Below are positions 12,545 through 26,680 of a stretch of DNA of 64,000 nucleotides, one piece after another. Below the pieces are notes generated by a model. It did no database searches. It was not told the origin of the DNA and saw only the letters and a list, made by a program, of their open reading frames with translations. The translations under genes and the position numbers were made by a program. How positions within the stretch are numbered: the first letter of the stretch is position 1; each line of letters begins with the position of its first letter. Source of the DNA: Liolophura sinensis (Eukaryota; Mollusca; Polyplacophora; Chitonida; Chitonidae); the NCBI RefSeq assembly GCF_032854445.1, contig NW_027018068.1, positions 1-64,000 on the forward strand, given 5' to 3'.

Positions 12545-13800
12545 CATTCAATTGTCACTACAGCCAAAAGTATTGGTCGGAGAGCAACGCGGTTTACACC
12601 ATTCGATTTCTCGTCACAAAATACGTCGGATTAGCCTCTTTCCAGCATCACTGGAACAGTTTTTGCACTTTTGCATTTTTGCCTGGTCTTTTTGTTAATT
12701 GAAATCGGCTACACTGTACTCTGTACAATCGCGAGTGGTCATTACTATATTCAACTTTTGACTATAAGTTATGTGCCCTTCGGTAGCCCAGAAGACCTGA
12801 AATCTTTGGGCCAAGCCCATTTAACTCACCCAGCAATTGTCTTACTTCTAAGTCCAAGAAAATCTCAATGTCTTTATCTACGTGTAGAAAAACCACACCA
12901 TTTGTACGTGAAAAACACAAGGTACTTGATACAGTCTGCTGTAAAAAGTACAACTGAACACTGACCCACTTCAGTAAGGTGCCAAAAAGATGCGGAATTG
13001 AGCCAGGCATCGGCAGCTGTTGAAAAATTGCAAATTTCCCTGGTTTCCATGGAGTAAGAGCCGTTGCTGTGCACGTGATTATGACATAAATGATCATTCA
13101 ATTGTCACTACAGCCAAAAGTATTGGTCGGAGAGCAACGCGGTTTGCACCATTCGATTTCTCGTTACAAAATACGTCGGATTAGCCTCTTACCAGCAGCA
13201 CTGGAACAGTTTTTCCACTTTTGCATTTTTACCTGGTCTTTTTGTTAATTGAAATCGGCTACACTGTACTCTGTACAATCGCGACTGGTCATTACTATAT
13301 TCAACTTTTGACTATAAGTTATGTGCCCTTCGGTAGCCCAGAAGACGTCAAATCTTTGGGCTAAGCCCATTTAACTCACCCAGCAATTGTCTTACTTCTA
13401 AGTCCAAGACAATCTCAATGTCTTTATCTACGTGTAGAAAAACCACACCATTTGTACATAAAAAACACAAGGTACTTGATACAGTCTGCTGTAAAAAGTA
13501 CAACTGACCACAGACCCACATTATAAGGTGCCAAAAGATGCGGAATTGGGCCAGGTATCGGCAGCGTTTGAAAAATTGCCAATTTCCCTGGTTTCCATGG
13601 AGTAAGAGCCGTTGCTGTGCACGTGATTATGACATAAATGATCATTCACTTGTCGCTACAGGCAAAAGTATTTTTCGGAGTGAAACGCGGTTTGCACCAT
13701 TCGATTTGTCGTCACAAAATACGTCGGATTAGCCTCTTACCAGCAGCACTGGAACAGTTTTTCCAATTTTGCGTTTTTGCCTGGTCTTTATGTTAATTGA
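12545..13800 (+). repeat. Duplicated tract, partner of about 750-2005
   Basis: See the partner tract: the rare TATTTTTCGGAGTGAAACGC variant near 13665, GGTTTACACC near 12590 and TCTCGTTAC are shared in the same order at a shift of about 11,795 bp. One extra A (GCCAAAAAGATG) near 12982 and one missing base near 13521 distinguish this copy. Confidence 0.75.
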
Positions 13801-16800
13801 AATCGGCTACACTGTACTCTGTACAATCGCGACTGGTCATTACTATATTCAACTTTTGACTATAAGTTATGTGCCCTTCGGTAGCCCAGAAGACCTGAAA
13901 TCTTTGGGCTAAGCCCATTTAACTCACCCAGCAATTGCCTTACTTCTAAGTGCAAGACAATCTCAATGTCTTTATCTACGTGTAGAAAAACCACACCATT
14001 TGTACGTGAGAAACACAAGGTACTTGATACAGTCTGCTGTAAAAAGTATAACTGACCACAGACCCACATTTATAAGGTGCCAAAAGATGCGGAATTGAGC
14101 CATGCATCGGGAGCTGTTGAAAAATTGCAAATTTCCCTGGTTTCCATGGAGTAAGAGCCGTTGCTGTGCACGTGATTATGACATAAATGATCATTCAATT
14201 GTCGCTACAGGCAAAAGTATTGGTCGGAGAGCAACGCGGTTTGCACCATTCGATTTGTCGTCACAAAATACGTCGGATTAGGCTTTTACCAGCAGCACTG
14301 GAATAGTTTTTCCACTTTTGCATTTTTACCTGGTCTTTTTGTTAATTGAAATCGGCTACACTGTACTCTGTAGAATCGCGACTGGTCATTACTATATTCA
14401 ACTTTTGACTATAAGTTATGTGCCCTTCGGTAGCCCAGAAGACGACAAGTCTTTGGGCTAAGCCCATTTAACTCACCCAGCAATTGCCTTACTTCTAAAT
14501 GCAAGACAATCTCAATGTCTTTATCTACGTGTAGAAAAACCAGACCATTTGTACGTGAAAAACACAAGGTACTTGATACAGTCTGCTGTAAAAAGTACAA
14601 CTGAACACTGACCCACTTCAGTAAGGTGCCAAAAGATGCGGAATTAAGCCAGGTATCGGCAGCTGTTGAAAAATTGCAAATTTCCCTGGTTTCCATGGAG
14701 TAAGAGCCGTTGCTGGGCACGTGATTATGACATCAATGATCATTGAATTGTCACTACAGCCTAAAGTATTGGTCGTAGAGCAACGCGGATTGCACCATTC
14801 GATTTCTCGTCACAAAATACGTCGGATTAGCCTCTTACCAGCAGCACTGGAACAGTTTTTCCACTTTTGCATTTTTGCCTGGTCTTTTTGTTAATTGAAA
14901 TCGGCTACACTGTACTCTGTACAATCGCGAGTGGTCATTACTATATTCAACTTTTGACTATAAGTTATGTGCCCTTCGGTAGCCCAGAAGACCTGAAATC
15001 TTTGGGCTAAGCCCATTTAACTCACCCAGCAATCGTCTTACTTCTAAATCCAAGACAATCTCAATGTCTTTATCTACGTGTAGAAAAACCACACCATTTG
15101 TACGTGAAAAACACAAGGTACTTGACACAGTCTGCTGTAAAAAGTACAACTGAACACTGACCCACTTCAGTAAGGTGCCAAAAGATGCGGAATTGAGCCA
15201 GGCATCGGCAGCTGTTAAAAAATTGTAAAGATCCCTGGTTTCCATGGAGTAAGAGCCGTTGTTGGGCACGTGATTATGACATAAATGATCATTGAATTGT
15301 CGCTACAGCCAAAAGTATTGGTCGGAGAGCAACGCGGATTGCACCATTCGATTTCTCGTCACAAAATACGTCGGGTTAGCCTCTTACCAGCAGCACTGCA
15401 ACAGTTTTTCCACTTTTGCATTTTTGCCTGGTCTTTTTGTTAATTGAAATCGGCTACACTGTACTCTGTACAATCGCGACTGGTCATTACTATATTTAAC
15501 TTTTGACTATAAGTTATGTGCCCTTCGGTAGCCCAGAAGACCTGAAATCTTTGGGCTCAGCCCATTTAACTCACCCAGCAATTGTCTTACTTCTAAGTCC
15601 AAGACAATCTCAATGTCTTTATCTACGTGTAGAAAAACCACACCATTTGTACGTGAAAAACACAAGGTACTTGATACAGTCTGCTGTAAAAAGTACAACT
15701 GACCACAGACCCACATGAATAAGGTGCCAAAAGATGCGGAATTGAGCCAGGTATCGGCAGCTGTTGAAAAATTGCCAATTTCCCTGGTTTCCATGGAGTA
15801 AGAGCCGTTGCTGGGCACGTGATTATGACATAAATGATCATTCAATTGTCACTACAGCCAAAAGTATTGGTCGGAGAGCAACGCGGTTTGCACGATTCGA
15901 TTTCTCGTCACAAAATACGTCGGATTAGGCTCGTACCAGCAGCACTGGAACAGTTTTTCCACTTTTGCATTTTTACCTGGTCTTTTTGTTAATTGAAATC
16001 GGCTACACTGTACTCTGTACACTCGCGACTGGTCATAACTATATTCAACTTTTGACTATAAGTTATGTGCCCTTCGGTAGCCCAGAAGACCTGAAATCTT
16101 TGGGCCAAGCCCATTTAACTCACCCAGCAATTGTCTTACTTCTAAGTCCAAGACAATCTCAATGTCTTTATCTACGTGTAGAAAAACCACACCATTTGTA
16201 CATAAAAAACACAAGGTACTTGATACAGTCTGCTGTAAAAAGTACAACTAAACACTGACCCACATTTATAAGGTGCCAAAAGATGCGGAATTGGGCCAGG
16301 TATCGGCAGCTGTTAAAAAATTGCAAATATCCCTGGTTTCCATGGAGTAAGAGCCGTTGCTGGGCACGTGATTATGACATCAATGATCATTGAATTGTCA
16401 CTACAGCCAAAAGTATTGGTCGGAGAGCAACGCGGTTTGCACCATTCGATTTCTCGTTACAAAATACGTCGGATTAGCCTCTTACCAGCAGCACTGGATC
16501 AGTTTTTCCACTTTTGCATTTTTGTCTAGTCTTTTCGTTAATTGAAATCGGCTACACTGTACTCTGTACAATCGCGACTGGTCATTGCTATATTCAACTT
16601 TTGACTATAAGTTATGTGCCCTTCGGTAGCCCAGAAGGCGTGAAATCTTTGGGCTAAGCCCATTTATCTCACCCAGCAATTGCCTTACTTCTAAGTGCAA
16701 GACAATCTCAATGTCTTTATCTACGTGTAGAAAAACCACACCATTTGTACATGAAAAACACAAGGTACTTGATACAGTCTGCTGTAAAAAGTTCCACTAA

Positions 16801-18744
16801 ACACTGACCCACATTTATAAGGTGCCAAAAGATGCGGAATTGGGCCAGGCATCGGCAGCTGTTATAAAATTGCAAATATCCCTAGTTTCCATGGAGTAAG
16901 AGCCGTTGCTGTGCACGTGATTATGACATAAATGATCATTCAATTGTCGCTACAGCCAAAAGTATTGGTCGGAGAGCAACGCGGATTGCACCATTCGATT
17001 TGTCGTCACAAAATACGTCGGATTAGCCTCTTACCAGCAGCACTGGAACAGTTTTTCCACTTTTGCATTTTTGCCTGGTCTTTTTGTTAATTGAAATCGG
17101 CTACACTGTACTCTGTACAGTCGCGACTGGTCATTACTATATTCAACTTTTGACTATAAGTTATGTGCCCTTCGGTAGCCCAGAAGACGTCAAATCTTTG
17201 GGCCAAGCCCATTTAACTCACCCAGCCATTGTCTTACTTCTAAGTCCAAGACAATCTCAATGTCTTTATCTACGTGTAGAAAAACCACACCATTTGTACG
17301 TGAAAAACACAAGTTACTTGATACAGTCTGCTGTAAAAAGTACAACTGACCACAGACCCACATTTATAAGGTGCCAAATGATGCGGAATTGGGCTAGGCA
17401 TCGGCAGCTGTTGAAAAAATTGCAAATTTCCCTGGTTTCCATGGAGTAAGAGCCGTTGCTGTGCACGTGATTATGACATAAATGATCATTCAATTGTCGC
17501 TACAGGCAAAAGTATTGGTCGGAGAGCAACGCGGTTTGCACCATTCGATTTGTCGTCACAAAATACGTCGGATTAGCCTTTTACCAGCAGCACTGGAACA
17601 GTTTTTCCACTTTTGCATTTTTGCCTGGTCTTTTTGTTAATTGAAATCGGCTACACTGTACTCTGTACAATCGCGACTGGTCATTACTATATTCAACTTT
17701 TGACTATAAGTTATGTGCCCTTCGGTAGCCCAGAAGACCTGAAATCTTTGGGCTAAGCCCATTTAACTCACGCAGCAATTGCCTTACTTCTAAGTGCAAG
17801 ACAATCTCAATGTCTTTATCTACGTGTAGAAAAACCACACCATTTGTACGTGAAAAACACAAGGTACTTGATACAGTCTGCTGTAAAAAGTACAACTGAA
17901 CACTGACCCACTTCAGTAAGGTGCCAAAAGATGCGGAATTGAGCCAGGCATCGGCAGCTGTTGAAAAATTGCAAATTTCCCTGGTTTCCATGGAGTAAGA
18001 GCCGTTGCTGGGCACGTGATTATGACATAAATGATCATTCAATTGTCACTACAGCCAAAAGTATTGGTCGGAGAGCAACGCGGTTTGCACCATTCGATTT
18101 CTCGTTACAAAATACGTCGGATTAGCCTCTTACCAGCAGCACTGGAACAGTTTTTCCACTTTTGCATTTTTGCCTGGTCTTTTTGTTAATTGAAATCGGC
18201 TACACTGTACTCTGTACAATCGCGACTGGTCATTACTATATTCAACTTTTGACTATAAGTTATGTGCCCTTCGGTAGCCCAGAAGACCTGAAATCTTTGG
18301 GCTAAGCCCATTTAACTCACGCAGCAATTGCCTTACTTCTAAGTGCAAGACAATCTCAATGTCTTTATCTACGTGTAAAAAAAACCACACCATTTGTACA
18401 TGAAAAACACAAGGTACTTGATACAGTCTGCTGTAAAAAGTACAACTAAACACTGACCCACATTTATAAGGTGCCAAAAGATGCGGAATTGGGCCAGGCA
18501 TCGGCAGCTGTTATAAAATTGCAAATATCCCTGGTTTCCATGGAGTAAGAGCCGTTGCTGTGCACGTGATTATGACATAAATGATCATTCAATCGTCGCT
18601 ACAGCCAAAAGTATTGGTCGGAGAGCAACGCGGATTGCACCATTCGATTTGTCGTCACAAAATACGTCGGATTAGCCTCTTACCAGCAGCACTGGAACAG
18701 TTTTTCCACTTTTGCATTTTTGCGTGGTCTTTTTGTTAATTGAA

Positions 18745-20150
18745 ATCGGCTACACTGTACTCTGTACAGTCGCGACTGGTCATTACTATATTCAACTTTT
18801 GACTATAAGTTATGTGCCCTTCGGTAGCCCAGAAGACGTCAAATCTTTGGGCCAAGCCCATTTAACTCACCCAGCCATTGTCTTACTTCTAAGTGCAAGA
18901 CAATCTCAATGTCTTTATCTACGTGTAGAAAAACCACACCATTTGTACGTGAAAAACACAAGGTACTTGATACAGTCTGCTGTAAGAAGTACAACTGACC
19001 ACAGACCCACATTTATAAGGTGCCAAATGATGCGGAATTGGGCTAGGCATCGGCAGCTGTTGAAAAAATTGCAAATTTCCCTGGTTTCCATGGAGTAAGA
19101 GCCGTTGCTGTGCACGTGATTATGACATAAATGATCATTCAATTGTCGCTACAGGCAAAAGTATTGGCCGGAGAGCAACGCGGTTTGCACCATTCGATTT
19201 GTCGTCACAAAATACGTCGGATTAGCCTCTTACCAGCAGCACTGGAACAGTTTTTCCACTTTTGCATTTTTGCGTGGTCTTTTTGTTAATTGAAATCGGC
19301 TACACTGTACTCTGTACAATCGCGACTGGTCATTACTATATTCAACTTTTGACTATAAGTTATGTGCCCTTCGGTAGCCCAGAAGACCTGAAATCTTTGG
19401 GCTAAGCCCATTTAACTCACGTAGCAATTGCCTTACTTCTAAGTGCAAGACAATCTCAATGTCTTTATCTACGTGTAGAAAAACCACACCATTTGTACAT
19501 GAAAAACACAAGGTACTTGATACAGTCTGCTGTAAAAAGTACAACTAAACACTGACCCACATTTATAAGGTGCCAAAAGATGCGGAATTGGGCCAGGCAT
19601 CGGCAGCTGTTATAAAATTGCAAATATCCCTGGTTTCCATGGAGTAAGAGCCGTTGTTGTGCACGTGATTATGACATAAATGATCATTCAATTGTCGCTA
19701 CAGCCAAAAGTATTGGTCGGAGAGCAACGCGGATTGCAACATTCGATTTTTCGTCACAAAATACGTCGGATTAGCCTCTTACCAGCAGCACTGGAACAGT
19801 TTTTCCACTTTTGCATTTTTGCCTGGTCTTTTTGTTAATTGAAATCGGCTACACTGTACTCTGTACAGTCGCGACTGGTCATTACTATATTCAACTTTTG
19901 ATTATAAGTTATGTGCCCTTCGGTAGCCCAGAAGACGTCAAATCTTTGGGCCAAGCCCATTTAACTCACCCAGCAATTGTCTTACTTCTAAGTGCAAGAC
20001 AATCTCAATGTCTTTATCTACGTGTAGAAAAACCACACCATTTGTACGTGAAAAACACAAGGTACTTGATACAGTCTGCTGTAAAAAGTACAACTGAACA
20101 CTGACCCAATTCAGTAAGGTGCCAAAAGATGCGGAATTAAGCCAGGTATC
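18745..20150 (+). repeat. Duplicated tract, partner of about 28630-30035 (shift 18 monomers)
   Basis: The sequence of subtypes TGTACAGTCGCG, GAAAAAATTG, GTTATAAAATTGC, GTTGTTGTGCACG and again TGTACAGTCGCG appears here and at 28630-30035, displaced by 9884-9885 bp (18 x 549 plus 2-3). A few substitutions separate the copies, such as GTAAGAAGTAC here against GTAAAAAGCAC there. The ends are approximate. Confidence 0.75.
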
Positions 20151-20379
20151 GGCAGCTGTTAAAAAATTGCAAATTTCCCTGGTTTCCATGGAGTAAGAGC
20201 CGTTGCTGGGCACGTGATTATGACATAAATGATCATTGAATTGTCACTACAGCCTAAAGTATTGGTCGGAGAGCAACGCGGTTTGCACCATTCGATTTCT
20301 CGTCACAAAATACGTCGGATTAGCCTCTTACCAGCAGCACTGGAACAGTTTTTCCACTTTTGCATTTTTGCCTGGTCTT

Positions 20380-21800
20380 TTTGTTATTGAAAACGGCTAC
20401 ACTGTACTCTGTACAATCGCGACTGGTCATTACTATATTCAACTTTTGACTATAAGTTATGTGCCCCTTCGGTAGCCCAGAAGACCTGAAATCTTTGGGC
20501 CAAGCCCATTTAACTCACCCAGCAATTGTCTTACTTCTAAGTCCAAGACAATCTCAATGTCTTTATCTACGTGTAGAAAAACCACACCATTTGTACATAA
20601 AAAACACAAGGTACTTGATACAGTCTGCTGTAAAAAGTACAACTAAACACTGACCCACATTTATAAGATGCCAAAAGATGCGGAATTGGGCCAGGCATCG
20701 GCAGCTGTTAAAAAATTGCAAATATCCCTGGTTTCCATGGAGTAAGAGCCGTTGCTGGGCACGTGATTATGACATAAATGATCCTTCAATTGTTGCTACA
20801 GCCAAAAGTATTGGTCGGAGAGCAACGCGGATTGCACCATTCGATTTTTCGTTACAAAATACGTCGGATTAGCCTCTTACCAGCAGCACTGGAACAGTTT
20901 TTCCACTTTTGCATTTTTGCCTGGTCTTTTTGTTAATTGAAATCGGCTACACTGTACTCTGTACAGTCGCGACTGGTCATTACTATATTCAACTTTTGAC
21001 TATAAGTTATGTGCCCTTCGGTAGCCCAGAAGACGTCAAATCTTTGGGCCAAGCCCATTTAACTCACCCAGCCATTGTCTTACTTCTAAGTGCAAGACAA
21101 TCTCAATGTCTTTATCTACGTGTAGAAAAACCACACCATTTGTACGTGAAAAACACAAGGTACTTGATACAGTCTGCTGTAAAAAGTACAACTGACCACA
21201 GACCCACATTTATAAGGTGCCAAATGATGCGGAATTGGGCTAGGCATCGGCAGCTGTTGAAAAAATTGCAAATTTCCCTGGTTTCCATGGAGTAAGAGCC
21301 GTTGCTGTGCACGTGATTATGACATAAATGATCATTCAATTGTCGCTACAGGCAAAAGGTATTGGTCGGAGAGCAACGCGGTTTGCACCATTCGATTTGT
21401 CGTCACAAAATACGTCGGATTAGCCTCTTACCAGCAGCACTGGAACAGTTTTTCGCACTTTTGCATTTTTGCCTGGTCTTTTTGTTAATTGAAATCGCTA
21501 CACTGTACACTGTACAATCGCGGACTGGTCATTACTATATTCAACTTTTGACTATAAGTTATGTGCCCTTCGGTAGCCAGAAGACCTGAAATCTTTGGGC
21601 TAAGCCCATTTAACTCACGCAGCAATTGCCTTACTTCTAAGTGCAAGACAATCTCAATGTCTTTATCTACGTGTAGAAAAACCACACCATTTGTACATGA
21701 AAAACGCAAGGTACTTGATACAGTCTGCTGTAAAAAGTACAACTAAAAACTGACCCACATTTATAAGATGCCAAAAGATGCGGAATGGGCCAGGCATCGG
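20380..21800 (+). repeat. Indel-rich stretch of monomers
   Basis: Intervals ending at anchors 20450, 21000, 21552 and 22099 are 548, 550, 552 and 547 bp. Visible changes are one-base events: TTGTTATTG, GTGCCCCTTCGG, GCAAAAGGTATTG, TTTTTCGCAC, GAAATCGCTAC, CGCGGACTGG, GTAGCCAGAAG and GGAATGGGCC. Units on either side show few such changes. Low consensus quality is a plausible cause. Confidence 0.75.
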
Positions 21801-23369
21801 CAGCTGTTAAAAAATTGCAAATATCCCTGGTTTCCATGGAGTAAGAGCCGTTGCTGGGCACGTGATTATGACATAAATGATCCTTCAATTGTTGCTACAG
21901 CCAAAAGTATTGGTCGGAGAGCAACGCGGATTGCACCATTCGATTTTTCGTTACAAAATACGTCGGATTAGCCTCTTACCAGCAGCACTGGAACAGTTTT
22001 TCCACTTTTGCATTTTTGCCTGGTCTTTTTGTTAATTGAAATCGGCTACACTGTACTCTGTACAATCGCGACTGGTCATTACTATATTCAACTTTTGACT
22101 ATAAGTTATGTGCCCTTCGGTAGCCCAGAAGACGTCAAATCTTTGGGCTAAGCCCATTTAACTCACCCAGCAATTGTCTTACTTCTAAGTCCAAGACAAT
22201 CTCAATGTCTTTATCTACGTGTAGAAAAACCACACCATTTGTACATAAAAAACACAAGGTACTTGATACAGTCTGCTGTAAAAAGTACAACTGACCACAG
22301 ACCCACATTTATAAGGTGCCAAATGATGCGGAATTGAGCCAGGCATCGGCAGCTGTTGAAAAATTGCAAATTTCCCTGGTTTCCATGGAGTAAGAGCCGT
22401 TGCTGGGCACGTGATTATGACATAAATGATCATTCAATTGTCGCTACAGCCAAAAGTATTGGTCGGAGAGCAACGCGGATTGCACCATTCGATTTGTCGT
22501 CACAAAATACGTCGGATTAGCCTCTTACCAGCACCACTGGAACAGTTTTTCCACTTTTGCATTTTTGCCTGGTCTTTTTGTTAATTGAAATCGGCTACAC
22601 TGTACTCTGTACAATCGCGACTGGTCATTACTATATTCAACTTTTGACTATAAGTTATGTGCCCTTCGGTAGCCCAGAAGACGTCAAATCTTTGGGCCAA
22701 GCCCATTTAACTCACCCAGCAATTGTCTTACTTCTAAGTCCAAGACAATCTCAATGTCTTTATCTACGTGTAGAAAAACCACACCATTTGTACGTGAAAA
22801 ACACAAGGTACTTGATACAGTCTGCTGTAAAAAGTACAACTGAACACTGACCCACTTCAGTAAGGTGCCAAAAGATGCGGAATTAAGCCAGGTATCGGCA
22901 GCTGTTGAAAAATTGCCAATTTCCCTGGTTTCCATGGAGTAAGAGCCGTTGCTGGACACGTGATTATGACATAAATGATCATTCAATTGTCGCTACAGCC
23001 AAAAGTATTGGTCGGAGAGCAACGCGGATTGCACCATTCGATTTTTCGTTACAAAATACGTCGGATTAGCCTCTTACCAGCAGCACTGGAACAGTTTTCG
23101 CACTTTTGCATTTTTGCCTGGTCTTTTTGTTAATTGAAATCGGCTACACTGTACTCTGTACAATCGCGACTGGTCATTACTATATTCAACTTTTGACTAT
23201 AAGTTATGTGCCCTTCGGTAGCCCAGAAGACGTCAAATCTTTGGGCTAAGCCCATTTAACTCACCCAGCAATTGTCTTACTTCTAAGTCCAAGACAATCT
23301 CAATGTCTTTATCTACGTGTAGAAAAACCACACCATTTGTACATGAAAAACACAAGGTACTTGATACAG

Positions 23370-25150
23370 TCTGCTGTAAAAAGTACAACTAAACACTGAC
23401 CCACATTTATAAGGTGCCAAAAGGTGCGGAATTGGGCCAGGCATCGGCAGCTGTTAAAAAATTGCAAATATCCCTGGTTTCCATGGAGTAAGAGCCGTTG
23501 CTGGGCACGTGATTATGACATTAATGATCATTGAATTGTCGCTACAGCCAAACGTATTGGTCGGAGAGCAACGCGGTTTGCACGATTCGATTTCTCGTCA
23601 CAAAATACGTCGGATTAGCCTCTTACCAGCAGCACTGGAACAGTTTTTCCACTTTTGCATTTTTGCCTGGTCTTTTTGTTAATTGAAAACGGCTACACTG
23701 TACTCTGTACAATCGCGACTGGTCATTACTATATTCAACTTTTGACTATAAGTTATGTGCCCTTCGGTAGCCCAGAAGACCTGAAATCTTTGGGCTAAGC
23801 CCATTTAACTCACCCAGCAATTGTCTTACTTCTAAGTCCAAGACAATCTCAATGTCTTTATCTACGTGTAGAAAAACCACACCATTTAGACATAAAAAAC
23901 ACAAGGTACTTGATACAGTCTGCTGTAAAAAGTACAACTAAACACTGACCCACATTTATAATGTGCCAAAAGATGCGGAATTGGGCCAGGTGTCGGCAGC
24001 TGTTAAAAAATTGCAAATATCCCTGGCTTCCATGGAGTAAGAGCCGTTGCTGGGCACGTGATTATGACATCAATGATCATTGAATTGTCGCTACAGCCAA
24101 AAGTATTGGTCGGAGAGCAACGCGGTTAGCAGCACTCGATTTCTCGTTACAAAATACGTCGGATTAGCCTCTTACCAGCAGCACTGGAACAGTTTTTCCA
24201 CTTTTGCATTTTTGTCTGGTCTTTTTGTTAATTGAAATCGGCTACACTGTACTCTGTACAATCGCGACTGGTCATTACTATATTCAACTTTTGACTATAA
24301 GTTATGTGCCCTTCGGTAGCCCAGAAGACGTCAAATCTTTGGGCCAAGCCCATTTAACTCACCCAGCAATTGTCTTACTTCTAAGTGCAAGACAATCTCA
24401 ATGTCTTTATCTACGTGTAGAAAAACCACACCATTTGTACGTGAAAAACACAAGGTACTTGATACAGTCTGCTGTAAAAAGTACAACTGAACACTGACCC
24501 ACTTCAGTAAGGTGCCAAAAGATGCGGAATTAAGCCAGGTATCGGCAGCTGTTGAAAAATTGCAAATTTCCCTGGTTTCCATGGAGTAAGAGCCGTTGCT
24601 GGGCACGTGATTATGACATAAATGATCATTGAATTGTCACTACAGCCTAAAGTATTGGTCGGAGAGCAACGCGGTTTGCACCATTCGATTTCTCGTCACA
24701 AAATACGTCGGATTAGCCTCTTACCAGCAGCACTGGAATAGTTTTTCCACTTTTGCATTTTTGCCTGGTCTTTTTGTTAATTGAAAACGGCTACACTGTA
24801 CTCTGTACAATCGCGACTGGTCATTACTATATTCAACTTTTGACTATAAGTTATGTGCCCTTCGGTAGCCCAGAAGACCTGAAATCTTTGGGCCAAGCCC
24901 ATTTAACTCACCCAGCAATTGTCTTACTTCTAAGTCCAAGACAATCTCAATGTCTTTATCTACGTGTAGAAAAACCACACCATTTGTACGTGAAAAACAC
25001 AAGGTACTTGATACAGTCTGCTGTAAAAAGTACAACTGAACACTGACCCACTTCAGTAAGGTGCCAAAAGATGCGGAATTGAGCCAGGCATCGGCAGCTG
25101 TTAAAAAATTGTAAAGATCCCTGGTTTCCATGGAGTAAGAGCCGTTGTTG
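23370..25150 (+). repeat. Duplicated tract, partner of about 26665-28445 (shift 6 monomers)
   Basis: A run of more than three monomers recurs at a shift of 3295 bp (6 x 549 + 1). Shared rare variants are GACATTAATG (23517 and 26812), TTATAATGTGCC (near 23957 and 27252), GGTTAGCAGCACTCG (near 24125 and 27420), TTGAAAACGGC and the TTAAGCC block. The copies diverge near 25.15 and 28.45 kb. Confidence 0.85.
24070..24083. other. Perfect 14 bp palindrome TCAATGATCATTGA
   Basis: The sequence equals its own reverse complement. The same 14 bases occur at 14733-14746, 16380-16393 and 27365-27378, in units that carry GACATCAATG instead of GACATAAATG and TGAATTG instead of TCAATTG. The two changes are on opposite arms and restore pairing together. 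Confidence 0.8.
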
Positions 25151-25699
25151 GGCACGTGATTATGACATAAATGATCATTCAATTATCACTACAGGCAAAA
25201 GTATTAGTCGGAGAGCAACGCGGTTTGCACCATTCGATTTCTCGTCACAAAATACGTCGGATTAGCCTCTTACCAGCAGCACTGCAACAGTTTTTCCACT
25301 TTTGCATTTTTCCCTGGTCTTTTTGTTAATTGAAATCCGCTACACTGTACTCTGTACAATCGCGACTGGTCATTACTATATTTAACTTTTGACTATAAGT
25401 TATGTGCCCTTCGGTAGCCCAGAAGACCTGAAATCTTTGGGCTAAGCCCATTTAACTCACCCAGCAATTGTCTTACTTCTAAGTCCAAGACAATCTCAAT
25501 GTCTTTATCTACGTGTAGAAAAACCACACCATTTGTACGTGAAAAACACAAGGTACTTGATACAGTCTGCTGTAAAAAGTACAACTGACCACAGACCCAC
25601 ATGAATAAGGTGCCAAAAGATGCGGAATTGAGCCAGGTATCGGCAGCTGTTGAAAAATTGCAAATTTCCCTGGTTTCCATGGAGTAAGAGCCGTTGCTG

Positions 25700-26680
25700 G
25701 GCACGTGATTATGACATCAATGATCATTCAATTGTCACTACAGCCAAAAGTATTGGTCGGAGATCAACGCGGTTTGCACCATTCGATTTCTCGTCACAAA
25801 ATACGTCGGATTAGCCTCTTACCAGCAGCACTGGAACAGTTTTTCCACTTTTGCATTTTTGCCTGGTCATTTTGTTAATTGAAATCGGCTACACTGTACT
25901 CTGTACAATCGCGACTGGTCATTACTATATTCAACTTTTGACTATAAGTTATGTGCCCTTCGGTAGCCCAGAAGACGTCAAATCTTTGGGCTAAGCCCAT
26001 TTAACTCACCCAGCAATTGTCTTACTTCTAAGTCCAAGACAATCTCAATGTCTTTATCTACGTGTAGAAAAACCACACCATTTGTACATAAAAAACACAA
26101 GGTACTTGATACAGTCTGCTGTAAAAAGTACAACTGACCACAGACCCACATTTATAAGGTGCCAAATGATGCGGAATTGGGCTAGGCATCGGCAGCTGTT
26201 GAAAAAATTGCCAATTTCCCTGGTTTCCATGGAGTAAGAGCCGTTGCTGTGCATGTGATTATGACATAAATGATCATTCAGTTGTCGCTACAGGCAAAAG
26301 TATTGGTCGGAGAGCAACGCGGTTTGCACCATTCGATTTGTCGTCACAAAATACGTCGGATTAACATCTTACCAGCAGCACTGGAACAATTTTTCCAATT
26401 TTGCGTTTTTGCCTGGTCTTTTTGTTAATTGAAATCGGCTACACTGTACTCTGTACAATCGCGACTGGTCATTACTATATTCAACTTTTGAGTATAAGTT
26501 ATGTGCCCTTCGGTAGCCCAGAAGACGTCAAATCTTTGGGCCAAGCCCATTTAACTCACCCAGCAATTGCCTTACTTCTAAGTGCAAGACAATCTCAATG
26601 TCTTTATCTACGTGTAGAAAAACCACACCATTTGTACGTGAAAAACACAAGGTACTTGATACAGTCTGCTGTAAAAAGTA
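25700..26680 (+). repeat. Duplicated tract, partner of about 30094-31074 (shift 8 monomers)
   Basis: The variants GGTCATTTTGTT (25866 and 30260), GCATGTG in place of CACGTG (near 26251 and 30645), TTCAGTTGTCG, GGATTAACATC (near 26360 and 30754) and TTTTGCGTTTTTG recur together at a shift of 4394 bp. The tracts separate at AACTAAACACTG here against AACTGAACACTG there. Confidence 0.85.
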
